Below are positions 8,092 through 16,900 of a stretch of 40,703 nucleotides of DNA, piece by piece. The notes under the pieces were generated by a model. The model worked only from the letters and a program-made list of their open reading frames with translations, was not told where the DNA came from and did no database searches. Numbering within the stretch: position 1 is the first letter of the stretch; the number at the start of each line of letters is the position of its first letter. Where the stretch lies: positions 1 through 40,703 of the forward strand of contig CAMJNF010000006.1 of assembly GCA_946407235.1 (NCBI GenBank). Reading direction: 5' to 3'. The position numbers were made by a program, and so were the translations under genes. The stretch comes from an uncultured Fibrobacter sp. GTDB lineage: Bacteria; Fibrobacterota; Fibrobacteria; Fibrobacterales; Fibrobacteraceae.

Positions 8092-8973
8092 ATGCAAGGC
8101 AAAATTCGATTCGCACCAAGCCCCACGGGCTATCTTCACGAAGGCCATTTGCTTTCGGCGCTTTACGTATGGGCCGCCGCAAAAAAATGGAACTTAAAGA
8201 TCCACTTGAGGATTGAAGATCACGACCAAAGTCGTGCACGTCCGGCCTACATCGCAGGTATTCGCGAGGATCTAGCTTGGTTAGGATTTCACTACGATTC
8301 CGAAAGCATTCAAAGCGCGCGGAATGCGATCTACGAAAACGCTTTGCAAAAGCTAAAAGCAAAATCGTTAGTTTATCCATGTTTTTGCAGTCGTAAGCAA
8401 CTCCTCGCAGAGAACCCTCAAAGCGAAACCGGAGAGATCGTTTATCAAGGCAAATGCCTCAATCAATTCAGAATTAGGAAGTCGGAATTAGGAATTGATT
8501 CAGCACCGCACAATTTACGTTTTATCGTTCCTGATAAATTCATTGACTGGTACGATCTCCGTTTGGGAGATTTTCATGAGAATCCAAAGCTCCAATGTGG
8601 CGACTTTCCTATCCGAGACCGCGACAACCAATGGACCTACCAGTTTGCCGTCTGCGTAGACGACATCGACGAAAATATCACACACATCGTTCGCGGTGAA
8701 GATATCCGCAATTCCACGGCACGTCAAATAGCGTTGATGGAAGCGCTCGGCCGTACCGAACGTCCGATTTACCTGCACCACCCGCTCATTGTAGACGCGA
8801 ACAACAAAAAGCTTTCCAAGCGCGAACTGGCACACAGCATCCGGCAAGACAAAGAAGCCGGAATCACGCCCGAAATGCTTTTCGGACGCGTCTGTTACAA
8901 AGCGCACCTGACAGAATCCGAAGCGCCCTTATCACTCATTGACGCAATATCAACAGTAATAAGCCATATTTAG
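8092..8973 (+). CDS. gluQ: Glutamyl-Q tRNA(Asp) synthetase
   Basis: 293 residues from ATG 8092. The enzyme is a shortened glutamyl-tRNA synthetase that attaches glutamate to the queuosine at position 34 of tRNA(Asp). Evidence: FAPSPTGYLHEGH (HIGH-type motif) at the N-terminus, LRIEDHDQSRA, a zinc site formed by CFCSRK and YQGKC, VRGEDI, and KLSKRE (KMSK-type motif) near residue 240. It lacks the anticodon-binding half of full-length GltX, as expected for GluQ. The start at 8092 fits the promoter; frames from 8035 or 8071 begin upstream of the expected transcript. An intergenic-type repeat is embedded in frame at residues about 125-135, between the zinc site and the next strand. Confidence 0.92.
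   Translation: MQGKIRFAPSPTGYLHEGHLLSALYVWAAAKKWNLKIHLRIEDHDQSRARPAYIAGIREDLAWLGFHYDSESIQSARNAIYENALQKLKAKSLVYPCFCSRKQLLAENPQSETGEIVYQGKCLNQFRIRKSELGIDSAPHNLRFIVPDKFIDWYDLRLGDFHENPKLQCGDFPIRDRDNQWTYQFAVCVDDIDENITHIVRGEDIRNSTARQIALMEALGRTERPIYLHHPLIVDANNKKLSKRELAHSIRQDKEAGITPEMLFGRVCYKAHLTESEAPLSLIDAISTVISHI
8465..8496 (+). repeat. GAATTAGG-family repeat embedded in gluQ
   Basis: This 32-base element matches intergenic copies at 37753-37784 and 13093-13124 at 29 of 32 positions each or nearly so. It contains two GAATTAGG units separated by AGTCG and framed by AATTC and AATT. Here it is further flanked by a perfect inverted repeat, AATCAATT (8461-8468) and AATTGATT (8493-8500). It is translated in frame as roughly FRIRKSELGI, an insertion relative to E. 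coli GluQ. Confidence 0.75.
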
Positions 8974-8996
8974 CGTCTTTTTGGTTAAAAAAAATT

Positions 8997-9002
8997 TATA
9001 TT
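8997..9002 (+). promoter_or_regulatory. -10 element directly before the DUF4011-like gene
   Basis: TATATT sits 6 bases before the ATG at 9009, so transcription would begin at or next to the start codon. CGGAG in between touches the ATG too closely to act as a ribosome binding site. Confidence 0.5.
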
Positions 9003-9008
9003 CGGAGC

Positions 9009-12000
9009 ATGACATCAACGTCAGTGTCCGCAACCATAGAAAAAATTCGTGAAGAAGCAGCAGTCTTTGAAAGCAAAGACCGCCTACTTTGCTTTTCTCA
9101 AAAGAATAAATTCCAGTCTCCGCTCCTCGTAGACAACGGAGACCAGTTTTTCGAGACTTGGCAAAACGAGCAAAAGTCTCGCTCACTTGCTTCATTTTTC
9201 CCCGTCTCGGCAAAATACGACGAACAAAAGCAAGCCGCAGATCTCGAAAAGTTCCGCAAGGTTTTCAAATCCAAGGCCGAAGATTTTTGCAACCAGGATT
9301 TGTACATGGCGACAGGCTTCATCAAATGGAGCGACAAATCACTGGCGCCAGCGATCCTCATTCCTCTGGACTACGACGATGAGCACGACACCGTTGCCAT
9401 CTCTACACGTGCCCCCATTGAAAACATTGCGCTCCCGTCACTAGACAAAGAAATCAAGTTCCCCGTTGCCGCAGACTTTTGCAAGAACGGAATTTTTGCG
9501 ATTCAGAAATTTTTCGACACACTTGAGAAAAAGATTGCACCGCGGACCGATTGGAAATTCACGCGCAACGGACTCTGCATAACATTCTACAGTACAAACA
9601 AGCTTTTACTCAAGAAAAAACTGACCAGCGAATGCTGGACCACCGCCAAAGTTGCAAACAACGAATTTTTCATTGCAACCATTGGCAACGACGGATTTTT
9701 CCCACATCAATCGCCTTTTGAAGGAAATGCGTACGACCACGTTTTCAATCCGGCTGATCACCATTTCCCTTACACCACAGATTCGCAGACGAACAAAGCG
9801 GTCATCGAAGCGCTTGACAAAAACGTTTCTGCATACGCTATACAAACTCTTCCCGGTTCCGAAAAGGCAAAAGCAGCCGTCAACATCGCTGCAGAGTTCA
9901 TCCAGCAAAAGAAAAAAGTCCGCGTTGTAAGCCGCAGGGCCATCACGAAGTTAAACTTCGAAAATGCATGGAAACCGCCATTCCGCTCATTCCAAAGCCC
10001 TGACCGCGACACGATAAAAGCATCCTTGAGCGAAGTCCGCGCAAAGCTCGTCTCGTACTACGATGCGGTCAACTTTCCGCTCAAGCCTAGCGGAGCAAAG
10101 CTCACGAATTTGCTAGACGAAATTGCAAAATTAAAACCATTCAAGACCAAATTTGCAAGCGATCTTTTCAAGAACATCGAAGATGTCCGCTACAAAAAAT
10201 ACAAGTTCATGCTCTCAAGTCTAGAGCAAATGGAACGGCTGTATTTCAACGAAAACGGGATCGAAATTTTCAACGCCTTCGAAGGAATTACATTACCCGC
10301 CCTTTCGCAAGAACGCAAGAACTTGATTGGCGAAGACCTGGAACGCGCAAATAGTTTAACACAAACGATCAAGCCCTTCATCGAAAGCATCAACAAGTCC
10401 GAATTGTATCCCGAAGGACTCACGCTTTCGGACATGCTCGACTTGATTGTCGTTTTCAAGAAAAACTTTGACAACGACATGCCCGGCTTTGAAGAATGGA
10501 ACATCCACTCAAACGGCTGGATTGCCTATCAGGATGACCTAAACGACTTGCCCAATGCAGGCTCGCGCTGGACAAGCTATCGCCGCAAAGGCTCCGACAT
10601 TTTCAACGAAGACGCCATCGACGTAAACGTTCTCGCGGCACGCAATGAATTTGCAGAAAGTTTAAATTCGGCGCTAAAGGCTCTTTCGGATCATTACCGC
10701 AGACCAAAACGACTTTTGCTAAGCGTCTTCAAGAATCCCAAAAGCATTTCGTCCGATGATATGCTCATCGAGCAAATCGACAAGCTTATCGAAATGCAGG
10801 AATACAGGCGCAAGTACAAGGATTCTTCGGTTCTTGCAACTCATTTATTCGGAAAAGACTGGAAATACGAAAAGACAGACTGGAAGGATTTGGCAAACAA
10901 AATCCGTCATTACTATGTTTTCCGTGCACACATCAAGAACAGCGACCAGCAAGATTATTTACTCCAATTGCTTGCCAAATGGCATTTGTTCAAACCGCAC
11001 GCCGAGAACTTTGAAGACATCCAGTCCAACATTGAAGCTCTGCAAAAGAAGCTCCAGCATATTAGCAAATCGTTCAACTTGAGCGATTCCTTGGATACGC
11101 AAGACGTAAATTCATGGCTCGATAAAATTGAGCGTTGGTCAAAGCTGTGGAAAGACCAAGACATCTATTTGCAGCTCCGCGAACACATGGACACCATCAG
11201 CGATTCTCCATGCGAAAATCTCGCAGAATTCGTGAAGGATACAAAGAACGCGAGCAAAGATATCGCCATGGCATTTGCACGCGCTTGGACAAACTGCCAA
11301 ATGCAGGCGGCAACCGCAGAATGCCCAGAGCTTTTCAGCCCTTCTGCAAGAAACCGAAAGCAACAAGGCAAGCAGTTCAGAACATTACTCGATCAATTCA
11401 GCAACGCTAATTTCCGAGAAGCGCATGAAACCGTCGAAAAAAATCCAGAACTGCTTCAAAGCCTAGCATTATCACAAACCTATGACCAAAGCCTTGAATC
11501 TTTCGATGTAGCACTATTCCTGGATGCAGACTGCATGACCATCGCAGAAGCGATGCCTGGAATTTTAAAATCGAAAAAAGTAATTCTCTTTGGAAATCCG
11601 TGCGTTCCAACATTAGAAGCGCTCCCATTGGACGCTTGCAGCATGGAAGTTTCAACTCAATCTATTTTCTTTAAGGATAACGTTCTTTCAGCAGCGCTCC
11701 GCAAGGGAATCTCCACGCAAGTTATCGGGTTCACGACGCAATATGCAGACCCGTCGCTATTCAGTTTTGCAAACCGCAGAATTTATAATAGCGAAATGGC
11801 GCAATTTCCGAATTCCATTTTATCGACAAGCAAATTGCAGACGCTCAAAATCGTCAAAGATAAAGTTTCATCCATTGCAGAAAAAGCCATGCAGCATGCG
11901 ACAAAAAATCCAAGCCAAACACTTGGAATTATCGCACCAAGCCAAATAATTTGCAATGAAATCGAAGATGCAATCCAGAAGCATTTAGAAAAGAATCCCT

Positions 12001-13079
12001 CCGCAAAGAAATTCTTTGAGCAAAGGAATCTTACAAACAAATTCTACATCAAGACGACAGAACGCGCTGTAGACTTGTACCGCGATGTCATTCTCGTTTA
12101 TGCCGATGTAGAAAACGCCTCCAGCATTGCAATGGCTTGCAAGCTTTCAATTTGCGCAACCCTTGCAAAGCAAAGCCTTTGCCTGTTCATGACGAACGAA
12201 GATTCCGAACAACTCGCAAGCGAAAAGCCAAGCCTTTTCCAAGAATGGGTGCAATCCCTCAAGAGCAAGGCCGCTCCAGAAAATGCGGAAACTACGATTT
12301 ACGGATCCGTTCTTGACTCACAAATTAAAGAATTATTCAAAGAAAAAAACATTGCATTCAAGGATCACATTGCCCAAGGCAACATTCCGATAGGTCCTGT
12401 TGTCATGGACGCGAACAACAGCAAACGATTCCTCGCAGTCATCGAGACCGACTGCAACTGCGACCATTATCAGGAATCCGTTGAAGATCGCGAATACACG
12501 CGCCCGAACACGCTCTCAAGGCTCGGCTGGAAAGTCCTAAACATGTGGCTTCCGCTTTGGAACATTTCGAACAAAGACGAGAAAGAAAATCTCATCACGA
12601 CGATTGCAATTGAACAAAGTGTTGCACCACCACCGCAAGAAGACTCGCCTATCGACGATGCGGAACAGAGCAGCACTCCCGAAATCGAGCCGTACAAAGT
12701 GAATCACCCAGCGGCAAGCAACAAATCCATCGCAGAACTCCCGTTAGAAAAGCTCATCGAACAGCTCAAGTTCTACGTCGATAACGAATCTCCGATTCAC
12801 GAGGAACTGTTGTTGCAGAGGCTTTTGGAACTGCACCGCGAGCACTTAAGTGACAAAACAAACGCTGTACTGAGCGAAGCCCTTAAACGCGCTTTGCACC
12901 AGAAGCAATTTGTCAAGACGGGGCCATTTTTCTACTCGATGACCAACAAGAGCATTGTGCTTCGCGACCGTTCCAAGAGACCCGACAGCGAACGCAAGAT
13001 GGCGTATGTCCCGCCCGAAGAACGCGCCCTGCTAAAGCTTGACGACCGCGGCATCAAGAAAGCCCTCGGCGTGCTGTAA
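9009..13079 (+). CDS. DUF4011/DUF3320 helicase-nuclease-like protein with degenerate catalytic motifs
   Basis: 1356 residues. The order matches the DUF4011 superfamily 1 helicases: an N-terminal region (RLLCFSQKNKF, 25-35), an AAA_11-like start (YAIQTLPGSEKAKAAVN, about 276-292), a long helical insertion (about 340-800), an AAA_12-like half (FDVALFLDADC, about 832-842; FYIKTTERAVDLYRDVILV), a MTES_1575-type nuclease region ending DRE...LSRLGWKVLNMWLPLW (about 1100-1180), and DUF3320 (PIHEELLLQRL; RKMAYVPPEE, about 1240-1350). Every catalytic motif is altered: Walker A GKS reads EKA, motif II DEASQ reads LDADC, motif III GDxxQLPPT reads GNPCVPT, the motif VI arginines are gone (CATLAK), and the nuclease aspartate is replaced. 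The frame is intact, so a non-enzymatic or regulatory role is inferred. Its neighbours are housekeeping genes. The family assignment is by eye. Confidence 0.75.
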   Translation: MTSTSVSATIEKIREEAAVFESKDRLLCFSQKNKFQSPLLVDNGDQFFETWQNEQKSRSLASFFPVSAKYDEQKQAADLEKFRKVFKSKAEDFCNQDLYMATGFIKWSDKSLAPAILIPLDYDDEHDTVAISTRAPIENIALPSLDKEIKFPVAADFCKNGIFAIQKFFDTLEKKIAPRTDWKFTRNGLCITFYSTNKLLLKKKLTSECWTTAKVANNEFFIATIGNDGFFPHQSPFEGNAYDHVFNPADHHFPYTTDSQTNKAVIEALDKNVSAYAIQTLPGSEKAKAAVNIAAEFIQQKKKVRVVSRRAITKLNFENAWKPPFRSFQSPDRDTIKASLSEVRAKLVSYYDAVNFPLKPSGAKLTNLLDEIAKLKPFKTKFASDLFKNIEDVRYKKYKFMLSSLEQMERLYFNENGIEIFNAFEGITLPALSQERKNLIGEDLERANSLTQTIKPFIESINKSELYPEGLTLSDMLDLIVVFKKNFDNDMPGFEEWNIHSNGWIAYQDDLNDLPNAGSRWTSYRRKGSDIFNEDAIDVNVLAARNEFAESLNSALKALSDHYRRPKRLLLSVFKNPKSISSDDMLIEQIDKLIEMQEYRRKYKDSSVLATHLFGKDWKYEKTDWKDLANKIRHYYVFRAHIKNSDQQDYLLQLLAKWHLFKPHAENFEDIQSNIEALQKKLQHISKSFNLSDSLDTQDVNSWLDKIERWSKLWKDQDIYLQLREHMDTISDSPCENLAEFVKDTKNASKDIAMAFARAWTNCQMQAATAECPELFSPSARNRKQQGKQFRTLLDQFSNANFREAHETVEKNPELLQSLALSQTYDQSLESFDVALFLDADCMTIAEAMPGILKSKKVILFGNPCVPTLEALPLDACSMEVSTQSIFFKDNVLSAALRKGISTQVIGFTTQYADPSLFSFANRRIYNSEMAQFPNSILSTSKLQTLKIVKDKVSSIAEKAMQHATKNPSQTLGIIAPSQIICNEIEDAIQKHLEKNPSAKKFFEQRNLTNKFYIKTTERAVDLYRDVILVYADVENASSIAMACKLSICATLAKQSLCLFMTNEDSEQLASEKPSLFQEWVQSLKSKAAPENAETTIYGSVLDSQIKELFKEKNIAFKDHIAQGNIPIGPVVMDANNSKRFLAVIETDCNCDHYQESVEDREYTRPNTLSRLGWKVLNMWLPLWNISNKDEKENLITTIAIEQSVAPPPQEDSPIDDAEQSSTPEIEPYKVNHPAASNKSIAELPLEKLIEQLKFYVDNESPIHEELLLQRLLELHREHLSDKTNAVLSEALKRALHQKQFVKTGPFFYSMTNKSIVLRDRSKRPDSERKMAYVPPEERALLKLDDRGIKKALGVL

Positions 13080-13092
13080 GCGCCTACGGTGC

Positions 13093-13124
13093 AATTCGGA
13101 ATTCGGAAGTAGGAATTAGGAATG
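13093..13124 (+). repeat. GAATTAGG-family repeat (intergenic copy)
   Basis: AATTCGGAATTCGG followed by AAGTAGGAATTAGG aligns without gaps to the copies at 8465 and 37753. A partial copy (GGAATTAGAAAGTC) follows at 13182-13195. Confidence 0.65.
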
Positions 13125-13134
13125 GAATAGACTG

Positions 13135-13175
13135 CGTCATCCTCGACCAAGAGTTGCGCGGGAGGGGATCCAGTG
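13135..13175 (-). repeat. GGATCC-family dispersed repeat
   Basis: On the minus strand it begins CACTGGATCCCC and ends GAGGATGACG. The ends match the copies at 28194, 31773 and 33044, while the interior differs. Confidence 0.6.
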
Positions 13176-13207
13176 AAGTTGGGAATTAGAAAGTCTTTTC
13201 TGATGTC

Positions 13208-13227
13208 ATGCCCGCGAAAGCGGGCAT
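13208..13227 (+). terminator. Hairpin after the DUF4011-like gene
   Basis: ATGCCCGC, a GAAA tetraloop and GCGGGCAT form a perfect 8-base stem, followed by CGCCTTTTC. The preceding GTC makes it resemble the GTCATGCCCG repeat at 23357, so it may be a dispersed repeat that also serves as a terminator. Confidence 0.5.
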
Positions 13228-13283
13228 CGCCTTTTCATAAACGAAATCAGGCTTGATAATGGCGACCCCGACAAATACACAAC

Positions 13284-13306
13284 AAGAGCAGGCATCGCCT
13301 GCTCTT
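13284..13306. terminator. Hairpin between convergent genes
   Basis: AAGAGCAGGC and GCCTGCTCTT form a perfect 10-base stem around ATC. It lies 27 bases after the stop of the minus-strand SPOR gene. T-runs are short on both sides, so strength is uncertain. Confidence 0.5.
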
Positions 13307-13332
13307 TGTGCGTTTAGCGCTTTTATACACGC

Positions 13333-13734
13333 TTATCGAAGCTTGACGACAAAAGCGTTAATGTTGTATGCAGAGAGTTCGCGAGCCTTGTCCTCGGCGA
13401 CCTTACGCTTTGTCCATCCACCGCCACGGAGCTTGTAGAACGGAGGGTCGAACACAACCTGGATGGTGTAGCCCGTGCTTGCAGAAAGCTGAGCCTTGCG
13501 TCTCTGAGCGGCATCAAAATCACCGACAGCCTCGAACTGGAGCATAAAGAATCCATCGGCCTTGTCGTTCTTGCCAGAAACCTTCGCGGGGACAGCGGAA
13601 TTGCTTGTTGTATCGCGGAGAGAAGCGCTAAGCGTAGGCTTGTACTCGTTACCGCGGAAAAGAGAATCCAAATCTGTTGGCGATCCGGCCCAAGCCATAG
13701 CGCATAATGAAAGTGCAATTAAAATCTTTCGCAT
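13333..13734 (-). CDS. Small exported SPOR-domain protein
   Basis: 133 residues from ATG 13734. A signal peptide (MRKILIALSLCAMAWAGS, cleaved after AWA) is followed by a short low-complexity segment and a SPOR-like domain (about 60-133): GFFMLQFEAV, spaced AAQRRKAQL, YTIQVVFDPPFYKLRGG, KARELSAYNINAFVVKL. SPOR domains bind peptide-free peptidoglycan at division sites, so a periplasmic, septum-related role is likely. The protein consists of little more than the domain. The start is fixed by TATATT 6 bases before this ATG; a longer frame to 13755 would begin inside the promoter. Convergent with the DUF4011-like gene. Confidence 0.75.
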   Translation of the reverse strand: MRKILIALSLCAMAWAGSPTDLDSLFRGNEYKPTLSASLRDTTSNSAVPAKVSGKNDKADGFFMLQFEAVGDFDAAQRRKAQLSASTGYTIQVVFDPPFYKLRGGGWTKRKVAEDKARELSAYNINAFVVKLR

Positions 13735-13740
13735 ATGATA

Positions 13741-13746
13741 AATATA
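13741..13746 (-). promoter_or_regulatory. -10 element of the SPOR gene
   Basis: TATATT lies 6 bases upstream of the ATG on the minus strand, the same spacing as for the gene at 9009. It predicts a leaderless or nearly leaderless mRNA. Confidence 0.5.
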
Positions 13747-13767
13747 GAAAAGCATTTATAAACTGTG

Positions 13768-13851
13768 TAAGTTGATTCCGGCTCAAGGCCGGAATGACAT
13801 TGCAAAACAGCCTGTAGGCCAATTCACGCTCAAGGCCGGAATGTCAACTTA
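13768..13851. repeat. Composite GGAATGAC-family repeat with terminal inverted arms
   Basis: TAAGTTGA (13768-13775) and TCAACTTA (13844-13851) are perfect inverted ends. Inside are two copies of CTCAAGGCCGGAATG, and ATTCCGGC/GCCGGAAT forms an 8-base hairpin (13775-13795). The second copy lacks its left hairpin arm. Confidence 0.6.
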
Positions 13852-13868
13852 AGGCACGAAATGACTAC

Positions 13869-13893
13869 AAAAAAACCTCCCCGGAGGGAGGTT
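13869..13893 (-). terminator. Terminator of the fibro-slime gene
   Basis: On the minus strand AACCTCCC and GGGAGGTT form a perfect 8-base stem with a 4-base loop, followed by seven T. It lies 22 bases beyond the stop codon at 13916. Confidence 0.85.
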
Positions 13894-13915
13894 CCTTTAA
13901 GTTCTAGAGACTTAA

Positions 13916-16900
13916 TTATTTAGCCTTGTAATCTGGATCCAAGCTGCCGCGTTCATTAGCGTTGTGGCGGACACCCCAGACTTCAGACTTTTCGAGCTTA
14001 GCCATCTTGCCGAACTTTCCAAGCTGAACGTAAGTCTTGATCTTAGAGATAAAGCCACCAGCACCCACAAGACGCTTGTTGTTGTTGGTAGACTTCATGT
14101 TCCAGAGAACGAAGAAGTTTCTACGGTTCTTGACGCAGTCACCACCGAAGTACTTCTGATCGTTACAAGCGATACGTCCCTTCTGCTTTGCGACAACGGC
14201 ACCCAAGTTCGTGAAGAGTTCCCATTCATAGTCGAAGAATACCGTGCTCTTGTCGACGCCAGCAAATTCTTCTCTAGAATCAACCAAGGCACCCATGTCG
14301 TTCTTGACGAACCAGCCATGCGGAATGAAGCCGTATTCTGCAAACTGGCCTGCCCCAGCAACGATGTCTTTTCTGAAGTCCTTGTCAACCTTGTTTGCAT
14401 CGTAGGAGAAGACCTCGAATGCAGGAAGCTTTGCAACATCAGAAACAGAACGAGTTGCCGGAATACCGCCCTTGGCAGACGGGATAAGTCTTACAATATA
14501 GGTGCTAACTTCACCAGAAATCAAGACCCACGGAGACGGGAGACGTTCAGCCGGATCAGAATCCCAACCAGGAGCGACATTCCATCTGTGGCTTGCATCG
14601 TCTGCCGGGCGGATAGAATCTGCACCAGGAGCCAAAGCGTAATCAGACTGGTCTGCAATATGGCCTAAACCATTACCACTTCTGAAGTGAACGTAGTCAC
14701 CAGCCTGCGGGAAGAGAGCTGCATCCTGGCTATAAGAGATAGTCTGGTTTGCAAGATACTTCTGACCATAGCTGACGCCACCGAGAACGTCGATGCTTTC
14801 AGCAAACTTGCGTTCTTTACCGTTATTGATAAAGAAGGAGAACACCTTATCACCTGCTGCAGAACCTTCTGTTGTCTTTTCAAGAGGTTCAGAGAACTGG
14901 AAGACCAACTGGACCGTCTTCGACTTGCCATCGGCCTTTGCTCTTGCAGAGAGGATAATCGGAGCGATACGGTCATAGATGTCAGCTGTAAAAGCACTCG
15001 TTATAGCTTCGCTTTTCGCATTCGGCTTAAACGTAGCCCAAGATTTGATGAGGCCCTTACCACCAGTTTTGGGTTCCTTGGAAAGTTTCTTGCCAGAAAG
15101 AGCAATCCTGTTGCCGCAATACTTTGTCGTAGCGTCGCACTTAACAAACTTCTTAATTTCGTCACCTTCAAAGACCACGGAATCCTTATCGTTTTCCCAG
15201 AAGACTTCAATCTTGTTCGGGAGCGAGTCCTGATGGAATGCACGATGGTAATAAATCATGAGCGAGTCACCAATACCATCAAGGTATTCCTTCGTCTTGT
15301 CAAAATACGGAGCATCGATATTCAATTCCGATTCTGGTACGGCACCATGAACGTCAAAAATATCGGCAAACACAACCGTCGGAACCGGCGGATCTTGGAA
15401 CTGCAGATTATCATAACGGGCATGCAAGTTCGAAGCACCTTCGACACCCACATCAATAAACGCCGCACCCGTACCATCAGCATTCTTCAGGTATTCCTTC
15501 CCTGAATTCACAATGACATAGCCACGACCGTCTACAACTACCCCCTCGCGAATTGTAACACGATCAGAAGCATCGACCAAAGACAGCGAGAAATTACAAG
15601 CTGAACCACATTCGGTATCACCAGGGTTGAGAGCAAGTACATACAAAGTATCATCAGCTCCCTTCAAGCGAACAGTATCCCTCAAATCACCGGTAATAAT
15701 ATTCGAAGAGTTCGGTCCATCGACAAACACAATCTCAGGCACAAAGAACGTGACTTTAGCAATACGAGCACTGCCCGTCACATTCACAGAAACAGTATCT
15801 TCGCGTTTGCCACCAGTAAACGAACGTGCTAAAACAGTCATATAGACCGTATCGATTTCACCCGCGCGAATTGTGCGTGCAGTTTCCTCCGGTTTAACAA
15901 TCTGAGAAAGTTCACCATCCTTCAATTCATAGAAGACAGCATTCTTGTTCGATGAATGCAAAGTATAGGACTGTTCTTGTGCAGCGGTCTGCATTTCAAG
16001 CGGTTTCGTGCAGTTTGCAGCACCCGAGCCGCAAGGATCAAGCATCGGAGCTACGTAAATCGGAACAAGCTGATCCAATTCAGGTTTGCCGCCAACCTTA
16101 GGAATAGCAGCCATCTTGCGATCAATAAACTTGTACGGGAGACTTCCGTCAGAAAGTACAGCATCACGGTTAGCAACACTCACTGCACCCGAAATAGGCA
16201 ATTTAATCTTGGTATAATCGTTTCCAATTCTAATGAACAAGAAATACGTGTTCGGCGGGAGCTGACTTTCCAACTTTTCCAAATTTACAATCGGGTCATA
16301 CGGAAGGGTAACATCGATGCCACCATCATACTGCTTCGGAGTTTTTACAAACTCATCAGCAGGGACAATGACAGCTGTCGGATCTTGACCCGTTTCATCC
16401 GTAGTCAATTCATAACTAATTGTAATGCCGGCATCGGTAATCTGCTTACCTTCCAATCTACTATTACCGCCAGTCGGGTCAACTTCGGCAGCACAGCTCT
16501 TGCCACTCGATTTCTTGTATGTGAGCTTATAATGCTGGTTACCATTGTTTCTAAAATCAGCTCCGTGTGCACCAGCTTTGTCCGGAGGTGCATTGAGACC
16601 ACTCGTCTGCTGGATGTACATGTTCGTCTTGATATGGACGTTACTCATCGTAGTACGGCGGTCGCAGAAGAATATGTCAATAGGATATTCATCGCCCACT
16701 TCGGCATCAGGCATGAACTTATCCAAGTCTACGTAACCTGGAGCCGCAAGGTGGGTACCACCAAGGTCCACAGCGAGTTGCTTATTGATAAAGACCCAAA
16801 TATCGTCATCACCACGGAAGCTGAACTTGAGTCCCTTCTTGAACTGGAACGTAGCATGAGATTCAAAGCAGAAATGCTGGTTACGACCTAAATTTTTAAG

